Of a stretch of DNA of 64,000 nucleotides, positions 9,561-18,557 are shown in pieces. The translations under genes and the position numbers were made by a program. The DNA comes from Hyphomonas sp. Its GTDB lineage: Bacteria > Pseudomonadota > Alphaproteobacteria > Caulobacterales > Hyphomonadaceae. The notes beneath the pieces are model-generated. The model searched no databases. It was given only the letters and a program-made list of their open reading frames with translations, and had not been told where the DNA came from. Numbering within the stretch: the stretch's first letter is position 1; the number at the start of each line of letters is the position of its first letter. The stretch is taken from contig WGNP01000001.1 of NCBI GenBank assembly GCA_016124495.1, forward strand, positions 168,530 through 232,529, read 5' to 3'.

Positions 9561-9587
9561 CCTTAATGCAACACTGATGCATTAAGG
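9561..9587. repeat. Perfect 10-bp inverted repeat between ntrC and ntrY
   Basis: CCTTAATGCA (9561-9570) and TGCATTAAGG (9578-9587) are exact reverse complements around a 7-base loop. The element lies after the ntrC stop and before the ntrY start. No T-run follows on either strand, so it is a poor intrinsic terminator. The TGCA-N7-TGCA core vaguely recalls NtrC/NtrX operators, but this is inference only. Confidence 0.6.
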
Positions 9588-9609
9588 ACACGGAAAGTGG
9601 CGTCGTCAA

Positions 9610-10983
9610 TCAGTCTTCTGCAATTCCAAGCGCATTGATCTTCGCGCGCAGGGTATTCCGGTTCATGCCGAGGAGCTGCGCCGCCCTGACCTTGTTTCCG
9701 GATGTCACCGACAGGGCGAGCCGGATCAGGGGACGCTCCACCCGGTCGATCACCGAGCTGTGCACCATCGAATCGCCGCTCTCTCCGCCAGCCACGAGAT
9801 CGCCCATGACGTAGCGGTGCAGCAGCGCCTCGACTTCGGCTTCAAAGCCGGCATGGCCACTCGCCTGCTCGGAGGCGCCCATGCGCATCTCGCGCTCGAC
9901 ATCCATCAGCGTGATGATCGAGTCGGAGCTTAGCACCGCAAGGCGGATCACGAGGTTCTCGAGTTCGCGCACGTTGCCCGGCCAGTCATAGGCGGCCATC
10001 AGGTCGAGCGCCGATTTCTCGAACGTGCGGGCCGCGAGACCCTGGCGCTGCGCGCGGATCAGGAAGGCGCGGGCGAGTTCCGGAATGTCTTCCTTGCGGT
10101 GGCGCAGCGGCGGGATCGCGAGGCGCATCACGTTCAGGCGGTAGAACAGATCCTCGCGGAACTTGCCCTCCTCGACCAGCTTGCCGAGATGGCGCCGGGT
10201 CGAGGCGATCAGGCGCGCGCCGCCCGCGTCACGCAGCAGCTTGACCAGTTGCGCCTGCGCCTCGGCGGGCAGATCGCCGATCTCGTCGAGGTAAAGCGTG
10301 CCGCCTTTGATGTGCACCGCGCCGTCTGTGCCGTTCGCGCCGAACAGTTCGCGGCTGATCTCGGCGGCCGGCATGGCGGCCAGGTCAAGTCCGATGAACT
10401 TGCCATTCTTGGAGTGACCAAGCTGGTGGATCGCACGCGCGGCGAGTTCCTTGCCGGTACCGCTTTCGCCTTCGATCAGCACCGTCAGATCCGTGTTCAT
10501 CACCTTGGCAATCAGGCGGTAGACTTCCTGCATCGCATCGGAGCGTCCGATCAGGGGGAGCCCTGCGTCCTGGACAGCCTTCTGCGCTTCCGGATGGATC
10601 AGCCGCTCGACGCTGGGCGAAGACTTCAAGGCACGGCGCACGAGGCTCGACAGCACGTCGATGTCGAACGGCTTCGGCAGGTAATCGAAGGCGCCGTGCT
10701 CCGCTGCCGAGGCGGCGGTGAGGATCGTGTTCTGGCCGCTCATCACGATGAAGGGCAGGTCCGGACGCGCCAGCTTCATTGAGGGCAAAAGGTCAAAGAT
10801 CGAGGTGTCGCCCAGATAGACGTCGGTGACGACGACATCCCCTTCCCCGTTGCGTACCCAGCGCTGAAGGGCGTCGGGCGAACTGGTTGCACGCACTTCA
10901 TAGCCTGCAGACACCAGCGTCTGGTTAACGATCAGGCGAATGCTCGCGTCATCTTCGGCGAGCAGAACGGTCTTATCGGCCAT
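9610..10983 (-). CDS. ntrC: Nitrogen response regulator NtrC (GAFTGA-less)
   Basis: This 457-residue regulator has a receiver domain (Asp in VVVTDVYLGD, Lys in LPKPFD), an AAA+ ATPase domain with Walker A EGESGTGKE and Walker B LYLDEIGDL, and a Fis-type HTH at the C-terminus (NKVRAAQLLGMNRNTLR). As in NtrX, the GAFTGA loop that contacts sigma-54 is absent: the region reads FGANGTDGAVHIKGGT and is shortened. The same loss is known for Caulobacter NtrC, so regulation may occur through sigma-70 promoters. The chosen ATG (MADKTVLL) lies one base after the ntrB stop. An upstream in-frame extension overlapping ntrB was discarded because it has no family similarity. Confidence 0.95.
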   Translation of the reverse strand: MADKTVLLAEDDASIRLIVNQTLVSAGYEVRATSSPDALQRWVRNGEGDVVVTDVYLGDTSIFDLLPSMKLARPDLPFIVMSGQNTILTAASAAEHGAFDYLPKPFDIDVLSSLVRRALKSSPSVERLIHPEAQKAVQDAGLPLIGRSDAMQEVYRLIAKVMNTDLTVLIEGESGTGKELAARAIHQLGHSKNGKFIGLDLAAMPAAEISRELFGANGTDGAVHIKGGTLYLDEIGDLPAEAQAQLVKLLRDAGGARLIASTRRHLGKLVEEGKFREDLFYRLNVMRLAIPPLRHRKEDIPELARAFLIRAQRQGLAARTFEKSALDLMAAYDWPGNVRELENLVIRLAVLSSDSIITLMDVEREMRMGASEQASGHAGFEAEVEALLHRYVMGDLVAGGESGDSMVHSSVIDRVERPLIRLALSVTSGNKVRAAQLLGMNRNTLRAKINALGIAED

Positions 10984-10984
10984 G

Positions 10985-12046
10985 TCAGCCGGCCTCCACG
11001 AGTGGCAAAAGGACTGTGAACCGGGTCGATCCCGGCTGGCTGTCAACGCGTATCTGACCGCCATGTGCTGTAACGACTTCACTCACGACCGACAGCCCGA
11101 GTCCACGGCCACCCGACTTTGAACTCTGGAAAACATCAAAAATAGTCGCCTGGCGTTCACGCGGGATGCCGTGGCCATTGTCTTCAAATGAAATCAGCAT
11201 GGCGCGCCGAAGACCCGAGCCGAGCCGGGCCTGCCGCATGCCAAGCCCAGCCGCATAGGCGGTGCGGATGGTCACTTCGCCCCGGCCATTGTCCTCGGAG
11301 GCCGCCTCGGCGGCATTGCGCACGATGTTCTGGAACGCCTGCTGCAGGTGGTCCGGGTCTGCCTGAATGTCCGGCAGCGAGGGATCGAACTCCCGCTTGA
11401 ACTCGATCTTCGGCCCCATCGCCGCGCGCTCAGATGCGATCACCTTGTCCAGGAGCGCGTGAACATTGCAGCCCTGCATGCGCGGGGCGGAGAAAAGCTC
11501 GAATGCCGAAAGCCGGTTGACCAACCGTTCGATGCGGCGGGCCTCGTCCTTGATGATGTCCAGAAGCTCGGCCTGCTCCGCGAGCCCCTGACGCTCCAGC
11601 AACTGGGCCGCGCCGATGATGCCCGCCAGTGGATTCTTCACTTCATGGCCGAGAATGCGGCCAAAGCCGGCAGCGCCCGCAATGCCCTCGGAGGGATCGC
11701 GCGCGGGCGCTTCGCCGAGCACAAGGATGAAATCACCGCCGTCCACACAGCGCACGCGCACGTCGCAGATGGTACGCACCGGCACCGAGGGACCGGACAC
11801 GGGCGTCGACGGCGCGGTGATCTCGGCAGGTTCGCGTGCCGCGCGGTCGATCAGCTCGAACAGCGGCGAGTCGTGATAGATCACTTCGCTCAGCGGGCGG
11901 TCGATCATCGCGCGGCGTGACAGCTGCAGGAGGGCTTCAGCCGCTGCATTCACATTGCAGATGCGCCTGCGGGCATCGATGTGCAGCAGGGCGACGGGCG
12001 CAAGCTCTGACAGGTTGGCAGGGCGCGTTTGATCAAGCGCAGGCAT
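10985..12046 (-). CDS. ntrB: Nitrogen regulation sensor kinase NtrB
   Basis: This 353-residue soluble kinase has no membrane span. It has an N-terminal PAS domain (APVALLHIDARRRICNVN, about 17-34), a HisKA box LGHEVKNPLAGIIGAAQ carrying the phosphorylatable His, and HATPase motifs NIVRNAAEA, FEDNGHGIP and GGRGLGLSVV. NtrB phosphorylates or dephosphorylates NtrC according to PII signalling of nitrogen status. Its start overlaps the end of dusB by 14 bases and its stop is one base from ntrC, the classical nifR3-ntrB-ntrC operon of alphaproteobacteria. Confidence 0.95.
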   Translation of the reverse strand: MPALDQTRPANLSELAPVALLHIDARRRICNVNAAAEALLQLSRRAMIDRPLSEVIYHDSPLFELIDRAAREPAEITAPSTPVSGPSVPVRTICDVRVRCVDGGDFILVLGEAPARDPSEGIAGAAGFGRILGHEVKNPLAGIIGAAQLLERQGLAEQAELLDIIKDEARRIERLVNRLSAFELFSAPRMQGCNVHALLDKVIASERAAMGPKIEFKREFDPSLPDIQADPDHLQQAFQNIVRNAAEAASEDNGRGEVTIRTAYAAGLGMRQARLGSGLRRAMLISFEDNGHGIPRERQATIFDVFQSSKSGGRGLGLSVVSEVVTAHGGQIRVDSQPGSTRFTVLLPLVEAG

Positions 12047-13037
12047 TTGAGACCAGCTCCTCGGGCGTTCTTTCGAGATAGGCCGCGCGCAAGGCGCAGA
12101 CGAGTCCGGCCGGATCTTCTATCCGGCAGAGCTCGGACCGCAGTGCGCGCCGCGCAGGCTCAGGCATTGGCAGCGCAAGATGATCAATCGCCGCCGAGAC
12201 ATGCTTTCGCACCATCCGCAGACCGAGGTTCGGACCGTACAGGGCCAGCGAGTCTGCGATCTGCTCAACAAGGCTCTCGCATTGCGCCGCAAGATCCGGT
12301 GCGCGCCAGCGGCGCCCTTCAAGCGAAGCCAGAATTTCTCCGGCGAGCCAGGGCCGGCCCATCGCTGCACGTCCGACCATCACGCCGTGGGCGCCCGACA
12401 GCGCGAGCGCCGCCCTGGCCGAGGCCGGATCGCGAATGTCACCGTTGACGATGACAGGAACTGACACTGCCTCGACCGTATCGCGCACCGCAGCCCAGTC
12501 TGCCGCGCCGGTATAGAACTGGCAGCGCGTACGTCCGTGCACGGTCAGCATCTGGACGCCCCTGGCCTCGGCGATCTGACCGAGTTGCGGCGCGTTGCGG
12601 CGCGCATCGTCCCAGCCGAGGCGCATTTTCAGTGTCACCGGCCGATCGCCGGCGCCTTCGATGGCTGCGTCGATGATCTCGCCCGCGAGGCTCAGGTCGC
12701 GCATCAGCGCCGAACCGGACTGGCCACCCGTCACTTCCTTGGAAGGACAGCCCATGTTGATATCGATGACATCAACGCCGGCTTCGGCCATCAGCTTAGC
12801 GCCCTGCAGCATGTCGCCGGGGCGGCGCGCGGCGAGCTGGACGATCCAGAAACCGGCACCTTCATGACGGCAGGTGCGGCGAACTACGTCCGGGCGGGCC
12901 CTGGCGAGCGTCTCGCCAGCGACCATCTCGGAGACCACCGCAGCGGCGCCAAATCGGACAGCTTGCCGGCGCATGGGAGCGTCCGTCGCGCCAGACATCG
13001 GCGCCAGCCAAACACGAGGTGCCTTAAATTTGATCAT
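12033..13037 (-). CDS. dusB: tRNA-dihydrouridine synthase DusB (NifR3)
   Basis: This is a 334-residue FMN-dependent TIM-barrel enzyme that reduces uridine to dihydrouridine in the tRNA D-loop. Diagnostic motifs are LAPMSGATDAPMRR near the N-terminus, DINMGCPSKEVTGG with the catalytic Cys, LKMRLGWDD, VHGRTRCQFY and IVNGDI in the phosphate-binding region. The ATG at 13037 (MIKFKAP) was preferred to an upstream extension because it places the first barrel strand at the usual distance. It heads the dusB-ntrBC operon and is divergent from ispDF, sharing a 128-base intergenic region that should hold both promoters. Confidence 0.95.
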   Translation of the reverse strand: MIKFKAPRVWLAPMSGATDAPMRRQAVRFGAAAVVSEMVAGETLARARPDVVRRTCRHEGAGFWIVQLAARRPGDMLQGAKLMAEAGVDVIDINMGCPSKEVTGGQSGSALMRDLSLAGEIIDAAIEGAGDRPVTLKMRLGWDDARRNAPQLGQIAEARGVQMLTVHGRTRCQFYTGAADWAAVRDTVEAVSVPVIVNGDIRDPASARAALALSGAHGVMVGRAAMGRPWLAGEILASLEGRRWRAPDLAAQCESLVEQIADSLALYGPNLGLRMVRKHVSAAIDHLALPMPEPARRALRSELCRIEDPAGLVCALRAAYLERTPEELVSNACA

Positions 13038-13165
13038 TATGCCATTTTCACGAGTTTTACCGCAACGACAAGCGCACAAATCATGAGCAGCACAATATGC
13101 GTGCAGAAGGCGAGTTTCCCGCAGCGGGATAGTCACACCGGAACGGCTCGATTAAAAGCGAAGCG

Positions 13166-14296
13166 ATGACTCGCATAGCTGTTCTTATCGTTGCCGGAGG
13201 CAAAGGTCTCCGGGCTGGTGCAGAAGCGCCCAAGCAATGGCAGTCCCTTCTGGGGCGGCGGGTCGTGGACTGGTCCATAGACGCGTTTTCGCGCCATCCC
13301 GCGGTGACGGACATCGTGGTGGTCGCCAGTGAGGACCTCGGGGCGCCCGGCGCCGGGCAGCGGTTCCGCCGGGCGGACCCTGGCGCGACGCGGACGCAGT
13401 CGGTTATGAGCGGGCTTGCAGCGCTGACGCTGCCTGATGAAGCGAAGGTGCTGATCCATGATGCGGCCCGGCCAGGCATTGATGAGGTCACGATCAATGC
13501 CTTGATCGACGCACTGGATATCTCGGATGCGGCAGCGCCTGCCCTTTCAGTGTCCGATGCCCTGAAGACCGAAAAGCAGGGCCGGCTCAAAACCGTAGAC
13601 CGGACAGGGCTTTACCGGGTGCAGACCCCGCAGGCCTTCCGCCTCGGCGCCATTTGCAGCGCGCTGGCGGCGGCAGGGCCGGACCTTGTGGACGACCTCG
13701 CGGCGGTCGAGGCGGCTGGCGCGCGGGTCACGCTGGTTGCGGGCTCGCTGCGCCTTTCCAAGATCACCTACCCTGAGGATTTCGACATGATGAGCCGTCT
13801 GCTTGCGCCTTCAGGTGTGCCGCGTGTTGGCAAAGGGTTTGATGTTCACGAGTTTGAGGCGGGGGATCATGTCACGCTTTGCGGTGTCAAAATTCCTCAC
13901 AGTGCCAGGCTGAAGGGGCATTCGGACGCGGATGCGGGCTGGCATGCTTTGACCGATGCCATCCTCGGAGCCGTCGCCCTGGGTGACATTGGTGATCATT
14001 TTCCGCCGTCCGACCCTCGCTGGAAGGACGCCGATAGCGGGATCTTTCTCAAACATTCTCAGGTTCTCGCAGAATCGAAGGGGTACCGGATCGACAGCTG
14101 TGACATCACCGTGATCTGCGAAGCGCCCAGGGTGAAACCCCACCGCGAGGCCATGCGTGCCCGAACCGCCGAACTCCTGGGCCTGCCCCTGGACGCCGTC
14201 AGCGTGAAGGCGACCACTACCGAGGGCCTGGGCTTCACCGGCCGGCGCGAGGGGATTGCGGCCGAGGCGATTGCGGTCCTCGCGCCGCTGCGCTGA
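13166..14296 (+). CDS. ispDF: Bifunctional IspD/IspF of the MEP isoprenoid pathway
   Basis: This is a 376-residue fusion. Residues 1 to about 212 are 2-C-methylerythritol 4-phosphate cytidylyltransferase, with the nucleotide-binding loop [17 protein letters not shown] and HDAARPG. Residues from about 217 are 2-C-methylerythritol 2,4-cyclodiphosphate synthase, with metal ligands in GFDVHEF and the [14 protein letters not shown] signature, then [11 protein letters not shown]. It catalyses steps 3 and 5 of the non-mevalonate pathway. Such fusions are common in alpha- and epsilonproteobacteria. The IspF C-terminus ([16 protein letters not shown]) is complete. Confidence 0.96.
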   Translation: MTRIAVLIVAGGKGLRAGAEAPKQWQSLLGRRVVDWSIDAFSRHPAVTDIVVVASEDLGAPGAGQRFRRADPGATRTQSVMSGLAALTLPDEAKVLIHDAARPGIDEVTINALIDALDISDAAAPALSVSDALKTEKQGRLKTVDRTGLYRVQTPQAFRLGAICSALAAAGPDLVDDLAAVEAAGARVTLVAGSLRLSKITYPEDFDMMSRLLAPSGVPRVGKGFDVHEFEAGDHVTLCGVKIPHSARLKGHSDADAGWHALTDAILGAVALGDIGDHFPPSDPRWKDADSGIFLKHSQVLAESKGYRIDSCDITVICEAPRVKPHREAMRARTAELLGLPLDAVSVKATTTEGLGFTGRREGIAAEAIAVLAPLR

Positions 14297-14366
14297 CCCG
14301 GCGGCAGCGTTTTCAGCCCGCCTGCTTCGTGACACTCTCCGGCAAAAGATACCCGGGAGAAACGCC

Positions 14367-15152
14367 ATGTCCGATATCCTGCTCACCGAGCATCGTGGTC
14401 ACGTCACGGTCCTGACGCTTAATCGGCCCGAAGCGATGAACTCGCTGGACTATGACCTCTATGATGCGCTGGAAAATGCCGTGCGCTCTTCGCAGGCGCG
14501 GGTGATCGTAATCACCGGTTCGGGCACGCGGGCATTCTGTTCGGGCGATGATGTGAAGAAGATCCTCTCTAAGGGCGCACCGGTGACGCCGGAGCGGGCG
14601 GCGAAGGCGAAGGATACCGGCGGGCTCACACCGGCGGCGGACGCTCTTCTGCACACGGACATTCCGGTCATCGCCGCGATTAATGGCTTTGCGCTCGGCT
14701 GGGGCGCAGAGCTATCGATCATGGCGGACATTCGCGTGATGGCGGATACGGCGAAGTGGGGCGAGATTTTCGTCAAGCGCGGGCTCTGCTGCGACGCGCC
14801 CGGGCTTGGACGGCTGGCCCAGCTGGTGGGCCGCGAGAAGGCGAGCGAGCTGCTGTTTACCGGCGACATCATTGATGCCGCAGAAGCCAAAGAGATAGGC
14901 CTTGTCAGCCGCGTTGTGCCGCAGGCGGACCTGTTACCGACTGCGCTGGCCATAGCCGGGAAGATTGCCGCCAATCCGCCGCAGGCCGTGAAGGCGCTCA
15001 AAGCCGGGTTGCGCCGCACACTGGACCCCGATTGGCGCGATACCGGCAAATGGGCGATCACCGAAATCCGCAAGCTGATGCAGACGGAGGACGCGAAGGA
15101 AAGCGCCGCCGCCTTCATAGAGAAGCGCGATCCGGTCTTCACGGGCCGCTAG
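14367..15152 (+). CDS. Enoyl-CoA hydratase/isomerase family protein
   Basis: This 261-residue crotonase-fold protein has the LNRPEAMNSLDYDLYDAL N-terminal signature. The first oxyanion-hole loop is GTRAFCSGDDVK (about 49-60); the second is ALGWGAELSIMADIR (about 110-124). One catalytic Glu of classical hydratases appears kept in GLCCDAPGLGRLAQLVG only in part, since the second acidic position is not obvious, so the exact reaction (hydration, isomerisation or another crotonase chemistry) is open. The start ATG follows CCCGGGAGA. It lies downstream of ispDF and 20 bases before pncC, all on the plus strand. Confidence 0.85.
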   Translation: MSDILLTEHRGHVTVLTLNRPEAMNSLDYDLYDALENAVRSSQARVIVITGSGTRAFCSGDDVKKILSKGAPVTPERAAKAKDTGGLTPAADALLHTDIPVIAAINGFALGWGAELSIMADIRVMADTAKWGEIFVKRGLCCDAPGLGRLAQLVGREKASELLFTGDIIDAAEAKEIGLVSRVVPQADLLPTALAIAGKIAANPPQAVKALKAGLRRTLDPDWRDTGKWAITEIRKLMQTEDAKESAAAFIEKRDPVFTGR

Positions 15153-15172
15153 TTGCCCTTTAGGTACACTCC

Positions 15173-15664
15173 ATGTTTCCAGAACGCCTGCGTAATCTCG
15201 CCATGCTGATCCTCGACGATGCCGAACAGGCGCGCCTTAAGATCGCGACCGCTGAAAGCTGCACCGGCGGCCTGCTCGCCGCGCTGTTCACCGAAATTCC
15301 CGGCTCCTCCAGCGTGTTCGAGCGCGGCTTCGTCACCTATTCGAACCGCGCGAAGGAAGAGATGCTGGGCGTGCCCGGCGACGCGCTGGCGGACTATGGC
15401 GCCGTGTCCGAACCGGTCGCCCGGATGATGGCCGAAGGCGCGCTCACCAACAGCCGCGCCAACATTTCGGTGGGCATCACCGGCGTGGCCGGCCCCGGTG
15501 GCGGCACCAGGATGAAACCGGTGGGCACCGTACACATAGCCTGCGCGCGGGAGAACCGGGCGATCATCCATGAGCATCTGCAACTGGGGGAAATCAGCCG
15601 TGAGGCGATCCGCATGGCGGCCGTGGAGTCGGCGCTGAATCTCATTCAGGCGCAGATGCGCTGA
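15173..15664 (+). CDS. pncC: Nicotinamide-nucleotide amidohydrolase PncC (CinA C-terminal type)
   Basis: This 163-residue stand-alone CinA C-terminal domain hydrolyses NMN to nicotinate mononucleotide plus ammonia in NAD recycling. Family motifs are ATAESCTGGLLAALFTEIPGSS (about 24-45, split active-site loop), FVTYSN, YGAVSEPVA and GVAGPGGGT followed by KPVGTVHIA. No N-terminal CinA molybdopterin-binding domain is fused. It may share a transcript with the enoyl-CoA hydratase gene just upstream and is convergent with the photolyase-like gene. Confidence 0.93.
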   Translation: MFPERLRNLAMLILDDAEQARLKIATAESCTGGLLAALFTEIPGSSSVFERGFVTYSNRAKEEMLGVPGDALADYGAVSEPVARMMAEGALTNSRANISVGITGVAGPGGGTRMKPVGTVHIACARENRAIIHEHLQLGEISREAIRMAAVESALNLIQAQMR

Positions 15665-15676
15665 GCGCCTGGCGGC

Positions 15677-16849
15677 TCAAAGCAGCCGGGCCTGCGGGCC
15701 GATGCCCAAAGCCTCCAGAGTTTCCGGGATTTTGGCGCCGAGCGCGAAGAAGCCCTTCGACGCATGCGGCCAGAAGGCTGCGTCCCAACCCCGCCCGGCA
15801 AACACCAGGCGCTTACCCGTTTCTTCCAGAGCGGCGGCATATTCGCCGAGCGCGGACGCTGTCCATCCGGTTGCGGGCTCTGCAGTGACGACCAGGTCCA
15901 CATCGAGAGACGCCGCCCATTCGCGGCACGCGGCCAGTCGATGCGGAGCCCCGGAGCAGTCTGTGGCCGGCGCTTCGAAATGATGCGCAGCTCTCGCAAG
16001 ACCATCTGCAAGCGCGCCGCGCGTAAAAGCGAGCGCGGCGTCGCCAATGGGAAGCGGCGAGCGGTGCTCCGCAAAATGAATTCCTGCGATGGCCGCAACC
16101 TTTGTGCGGTGACCGATCAGCGTTTCCGGGCGCAGGTCCTCGTCGGTCAGAAGCAAGCCAACACGGCCTTCCGGCGCAGGACCTGCAATGTTCGCAGGCT
16201 TTGGAGCCGGATTGGCAAACCCGCCCACCGGGTCTGCGCATGATGACAGGCCAACCGGCCGGTAACGGCCACCCGTATAGTTCGCGATATTGTCCGCACG
16301 CGCGAGATAGGTCTTTCCGGGCGTATGCAAACCCGCCACCCAGCGCCACGACAGCGTGTTTGAGGCGGCATCAGCGTCCATCAGATGGCGGAGGAAAAAG
16401 TCAGCGCCCAGTTCCCATGGCAGGCGCAAGGTGAATATCCAGATCGAGGCAAACCACATGCGCGCGTGATTGGCGAGGTAGCCTTCCGCGACAAGCTCCT
16501 GGGCCCACTGGTCAAAGCCGTCTATGCCGGTGGCGCCGGTGATGGCAGCTTCGTAACGGCGGCGCAGGAGGCTCTCGCGCGCCATGCCAGTGATCAATTC
16601 GTCACGGCGCAATTCATACTGGTGCCAGACATCTGGGCGATGGGCGAGCCAGCCTTTCCAGTATGTCCGCCAGCAGACTTCCTTCAGGAACTTGTCTGCC
16701 GCCGATGCGGAATGAAACGCGAGCGCCAAGGCGGCGGGTTCCCACTCCTCGATCAGGCGATGGCGGACATAGGGGGACAGAAGGGAAAGATTGCTGCGAT
16801 CCTCCGGGCCGTGGTCGTGATTGCGGGTTTCGGCATAGCGCCTCCCCAT
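15677..16849 (-). CDS. Photolyase/cryptochrome-like FAD protein with FAD domain first
   Basis: This 390-residue protein starts directly with the photolyase FAD-binding helical domain: LSPYVRHRLI (about 24-33), KEVCWRTYWKGWL, the TGATGIDGFDQW helix, YLANHARMW and NTLSWRWVAGLHT followed by YLARADNI. These align in order with the C-terminal half of classical photolyases. The usual N-terminal alpha/beta antenna domain is missing; instead a roughly 160-residue alpha/beta-looking region follows the FAD domain (from about residue 225, LLLTDEDL, to FFALGAKIP). It probably binds FAD and acts in light-dependent repair or sensing; the reaction is not determined from sequence. It lies upstream of no obvious partner; pncC is convergent. 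Confidence 0.8.
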   Translation of the reverse strand: MGRRYAETRNHDHGPEDRSNLSLLSPYVRHRLIEEWEPAALALAFHSASAADKFLKEVCWRTYWKGWLAHRPDVWHQYELRRDELITGMARESLLRRRYEAAITGATGIDGFDQWAQELVAEGYLANHARMWFASIWIFTLRLPWELGADFFLRHLMDADAASNTLSWRWVAGLHTPGKTYLARADNIANYTGGRYRPVGLSSCADPVGGFANPAPKPANIAGPAPEGRVGLLLTDEDLRPETLIGHRTKVAAIAGIHFAEHRSPLPIGDAALAFTRGALADGLARAAHHFEAPATDCSGAPHRLAACREWAASLDVDLVVTAEPATGWTASALGEYAAALEETGKRLVFAGRGWDAAFWPHASKGFFALGAKIPETLEALGIGPQARLL

Positions 16850-16970
16850 CGATGGGGCGAAGGCAGAGAGCCGGGCGAGACCGGCCTACCGGGTGGGCGT
16901 GAAGATGAATCGTGTCATGCGCGCGACTTAGATGGCCGGAATTGCAGGTCCAGTGCCCGGCGGCAATCTC

Positions 16971-17435
16971 CTACGGCGCGGCGCGGGCTGCGAAACGCCG
17001 CTGCGCTTCTGCCAGAAACGCGTTGAGGATGCGGTCGGTCGCCAGGTCGTGGTTGGCGGCGGCAAGGAAACCGATCACCGGGTTGCGGAACTCGTAGTCG
17101 ATCTCAAGGGTTATGTCGCTCGCGCCGCCGACGGTTTCGAAGATGCGCCATTCGGCGAAGAGCTTGCGGAATGGTCCGCGCACCAGGCAAGCCGTCACGC
17201 GCTTGGCAGGCTCGTCGGCCACGACCTGAGTTGTGAAGCGTTCGGTGAAGCCCTTGAAACCCACTATCGCTTCACCCTGGCACTCGGTGACGCCGGGGTG
17301 GACGTCGCGCCGGCCCGACACGCGCATGGCCGTGATCCAGCGGATGAAGTCCGGATACTTCGCGATTTCAGATACGAGCTGGAAACACTCAGACGCCCCA
17401 TAGGGCACACGGATGGATTTCGAAAACCGCGGCAT
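16971..17435 (-). CDS. Coq10/RatA-type START-domain protein
   Basis: This 154-residue SRPBCC/START-fold protein has the family pattern from the N-terminus: a first strand ending in FSKSIRVPYGASECFQLVSEI, then YPDFIRWITAMRV and later the EIDYEFRNPVIGFL strand-turn. Coq10 homologues bind ubiquinone or its precursors and support respiration; bacterial RatA was reported to affect ribosome subunit association. The role here is not decided by sequence. It is three bases downstream of lipA on the same strand, a pairing common in alphaproteobacteria, so co-transcription with lipoate synthesis is likely. Confidence 0.88.
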   Translation of the reverse strand: MPRFSKSIRVPYGASECFQLVSEIAKYPDFIRWITAMRVSGRRDVHPGVTECQGEAIVGFKGFTERFTTQVVADEPAKRVTACLVRGPFRKLFAEWRIFETVGGASDITLEIDYEFRNPVIGFLAAANHDLATDRILNAFLAEAQRRFAARAAP

Positions 17436-17438
17436 GCC

Positions 17439-18407
17439 TTACTTGCGCGCGCCAAGCTGCGCTTCGCGGGCGGCGCGCAGCTTGGCGAAGTCTTCACCGG
17501 CATGGTGGCTGGAGCGCGTCAGCGGGCTGGCGGAGACCATCAGGAAGCCTTTCGACCGCGCGATTTCTTCGTAGGACCGGAATTCGTCCGGCGTCACGAA
17601 GCGGTCAATGGCAGCGTGCTTGCGGGTCGGCTGCAGATATTGGCCGATAGTGATGAAGTCGACGCCAGCGGAACGCATGTCGTCCATCACCTGCATGACT
17701 TCTTCCTTAGTCTCGCCGAGGCCAACCATCAGGCCAGACTTGGTGAACTGCGACGCATCGCGGTCCTTCACTTTCTGGAGCAGGCGGAGGGAATGAAAAT
17801 AGCGCGCGCCGGGGCGGATCGTCAGGTAAAGGCGCGGCACGGTTTCGAGGTTGTGGTTGAATACGTCAGGCCTGGAATCGATGACGCGGTTCTCCCAGCC
17901 ATCCTTTCGCAGGAAATCTGGCGTCAGGATCTCTATGGTGGCGCCGGGGGCGCGCTCGCGGATGGACTGGACCGTGTGGACGAAGTGCATCGCGCCGCCG
18001 TCTTCGAGGTCGTCGCGGTCCACTGAGGTTATCACGACATGGCTGAGGCCCATCTCGGCCACCGCCTCGCCCACCCGGCGCGGCTCGTCACTGTCAACGC
18101 CCGGTTTAGGTTTGCCCGTCGCAACGTTGCAGAACGAGCAGGCGCGGGTGCAAACGTCGCCGAGAATCATCATGGTGGCGTGCTTCTTGTCCCAGCATTC
18201 GCCGATATTGGGGCAGCCGGCTTCCTCGCAGACGGTCACCAGGCCCTTCGATTTTACAATGGCCCGGGTGTCGGCATAGCCCTGCGATGTGGGCGCTTTA
18301 ACCCGGATCCAGTCCGGTTTTCGCATCAAGGGTGTGTCCGCCCGCCCCTGTTTCTCGGGATGGCGCGGGCGGGGCGGGTCGGACTTCAGGTCGATGAGGT
18401 TTGCCAT
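17439..18407 (-). CDS. lipA: Lipoyl synthase LipA
   Basis: This 322-residue radical-SAM enzyme inserts two sulfurs into octanoyl groups on E2 or GcvH proteins. The auxiliary [4Fe-4S] cluster ligands are Cys60, Cys65 and Cys71 in [12 protein letters not shown]; the radical-SAM cluster ligands are Cys86, Cys90 and Cys93 in CTRACSFC. The conserved GDVCTRAC and the C-terminal SSHHAGEDF region, which carries the serine that ligates the auxiliary cluster, are present. The ATG at 18407 (MANLIDL) is preferred over an in-frame ATG 45 bases upstream, which adds a segment without family similarity. Confidence 0.96.
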   Translation of the reverse strand: MANLIDLKSDPPRPRHPEKQGRADTPLMRKPDWIRVKAPTSQGYADTRAIVKSKGLVTVCEEAGCPNIGECWDKKHATMMILGDVCTRACSFCNVATGKPKPGVDSDEPRRVGEAVAEMGLSHVVITSVDRDDLEDGGAMHFVHTVQSIRERAPGATIEILTPDFLRKDGWENRVIDSRPDVFNHNLETVPRLYLTIRPGARYFHSLRLLQKVKDRDASQFTKSGLMVGLGETKEEVMQVMDDMRSAGVDFITIGQYLQPTRKHAAIDRFVTPDEFRSYEEIARSKGFLMVSASPLTRSSHHAGEDFAKLRAAREAQLGARK

Positions 18408-18557
18408 TAGGCCTAAAATGGCGCCCGCGGCGCGATTCAGCAAGCGCGACATAGCGCTGGCTGTATATGCAGACTAACAATATCGCTTGCCTGCATGACG
18501 CCAGATGACAGAATGTTACATAAAACATCGGGATGAAACGAACCAGGGCCTTACCAG

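Noticed and set aside
9561..9587. Inverted repeat as an intrinsic terminator of ntrC
   Set aside because: No T-run follows on the minus strand, so it was listed as a repeat of unknown role.
16932..18026. Long plus-strand frame across the Coq10-like gene and lipA
   Set aside because: It is antisense to lipA, which has its cysteine motifs on the minus strand; the product has no natural composition.
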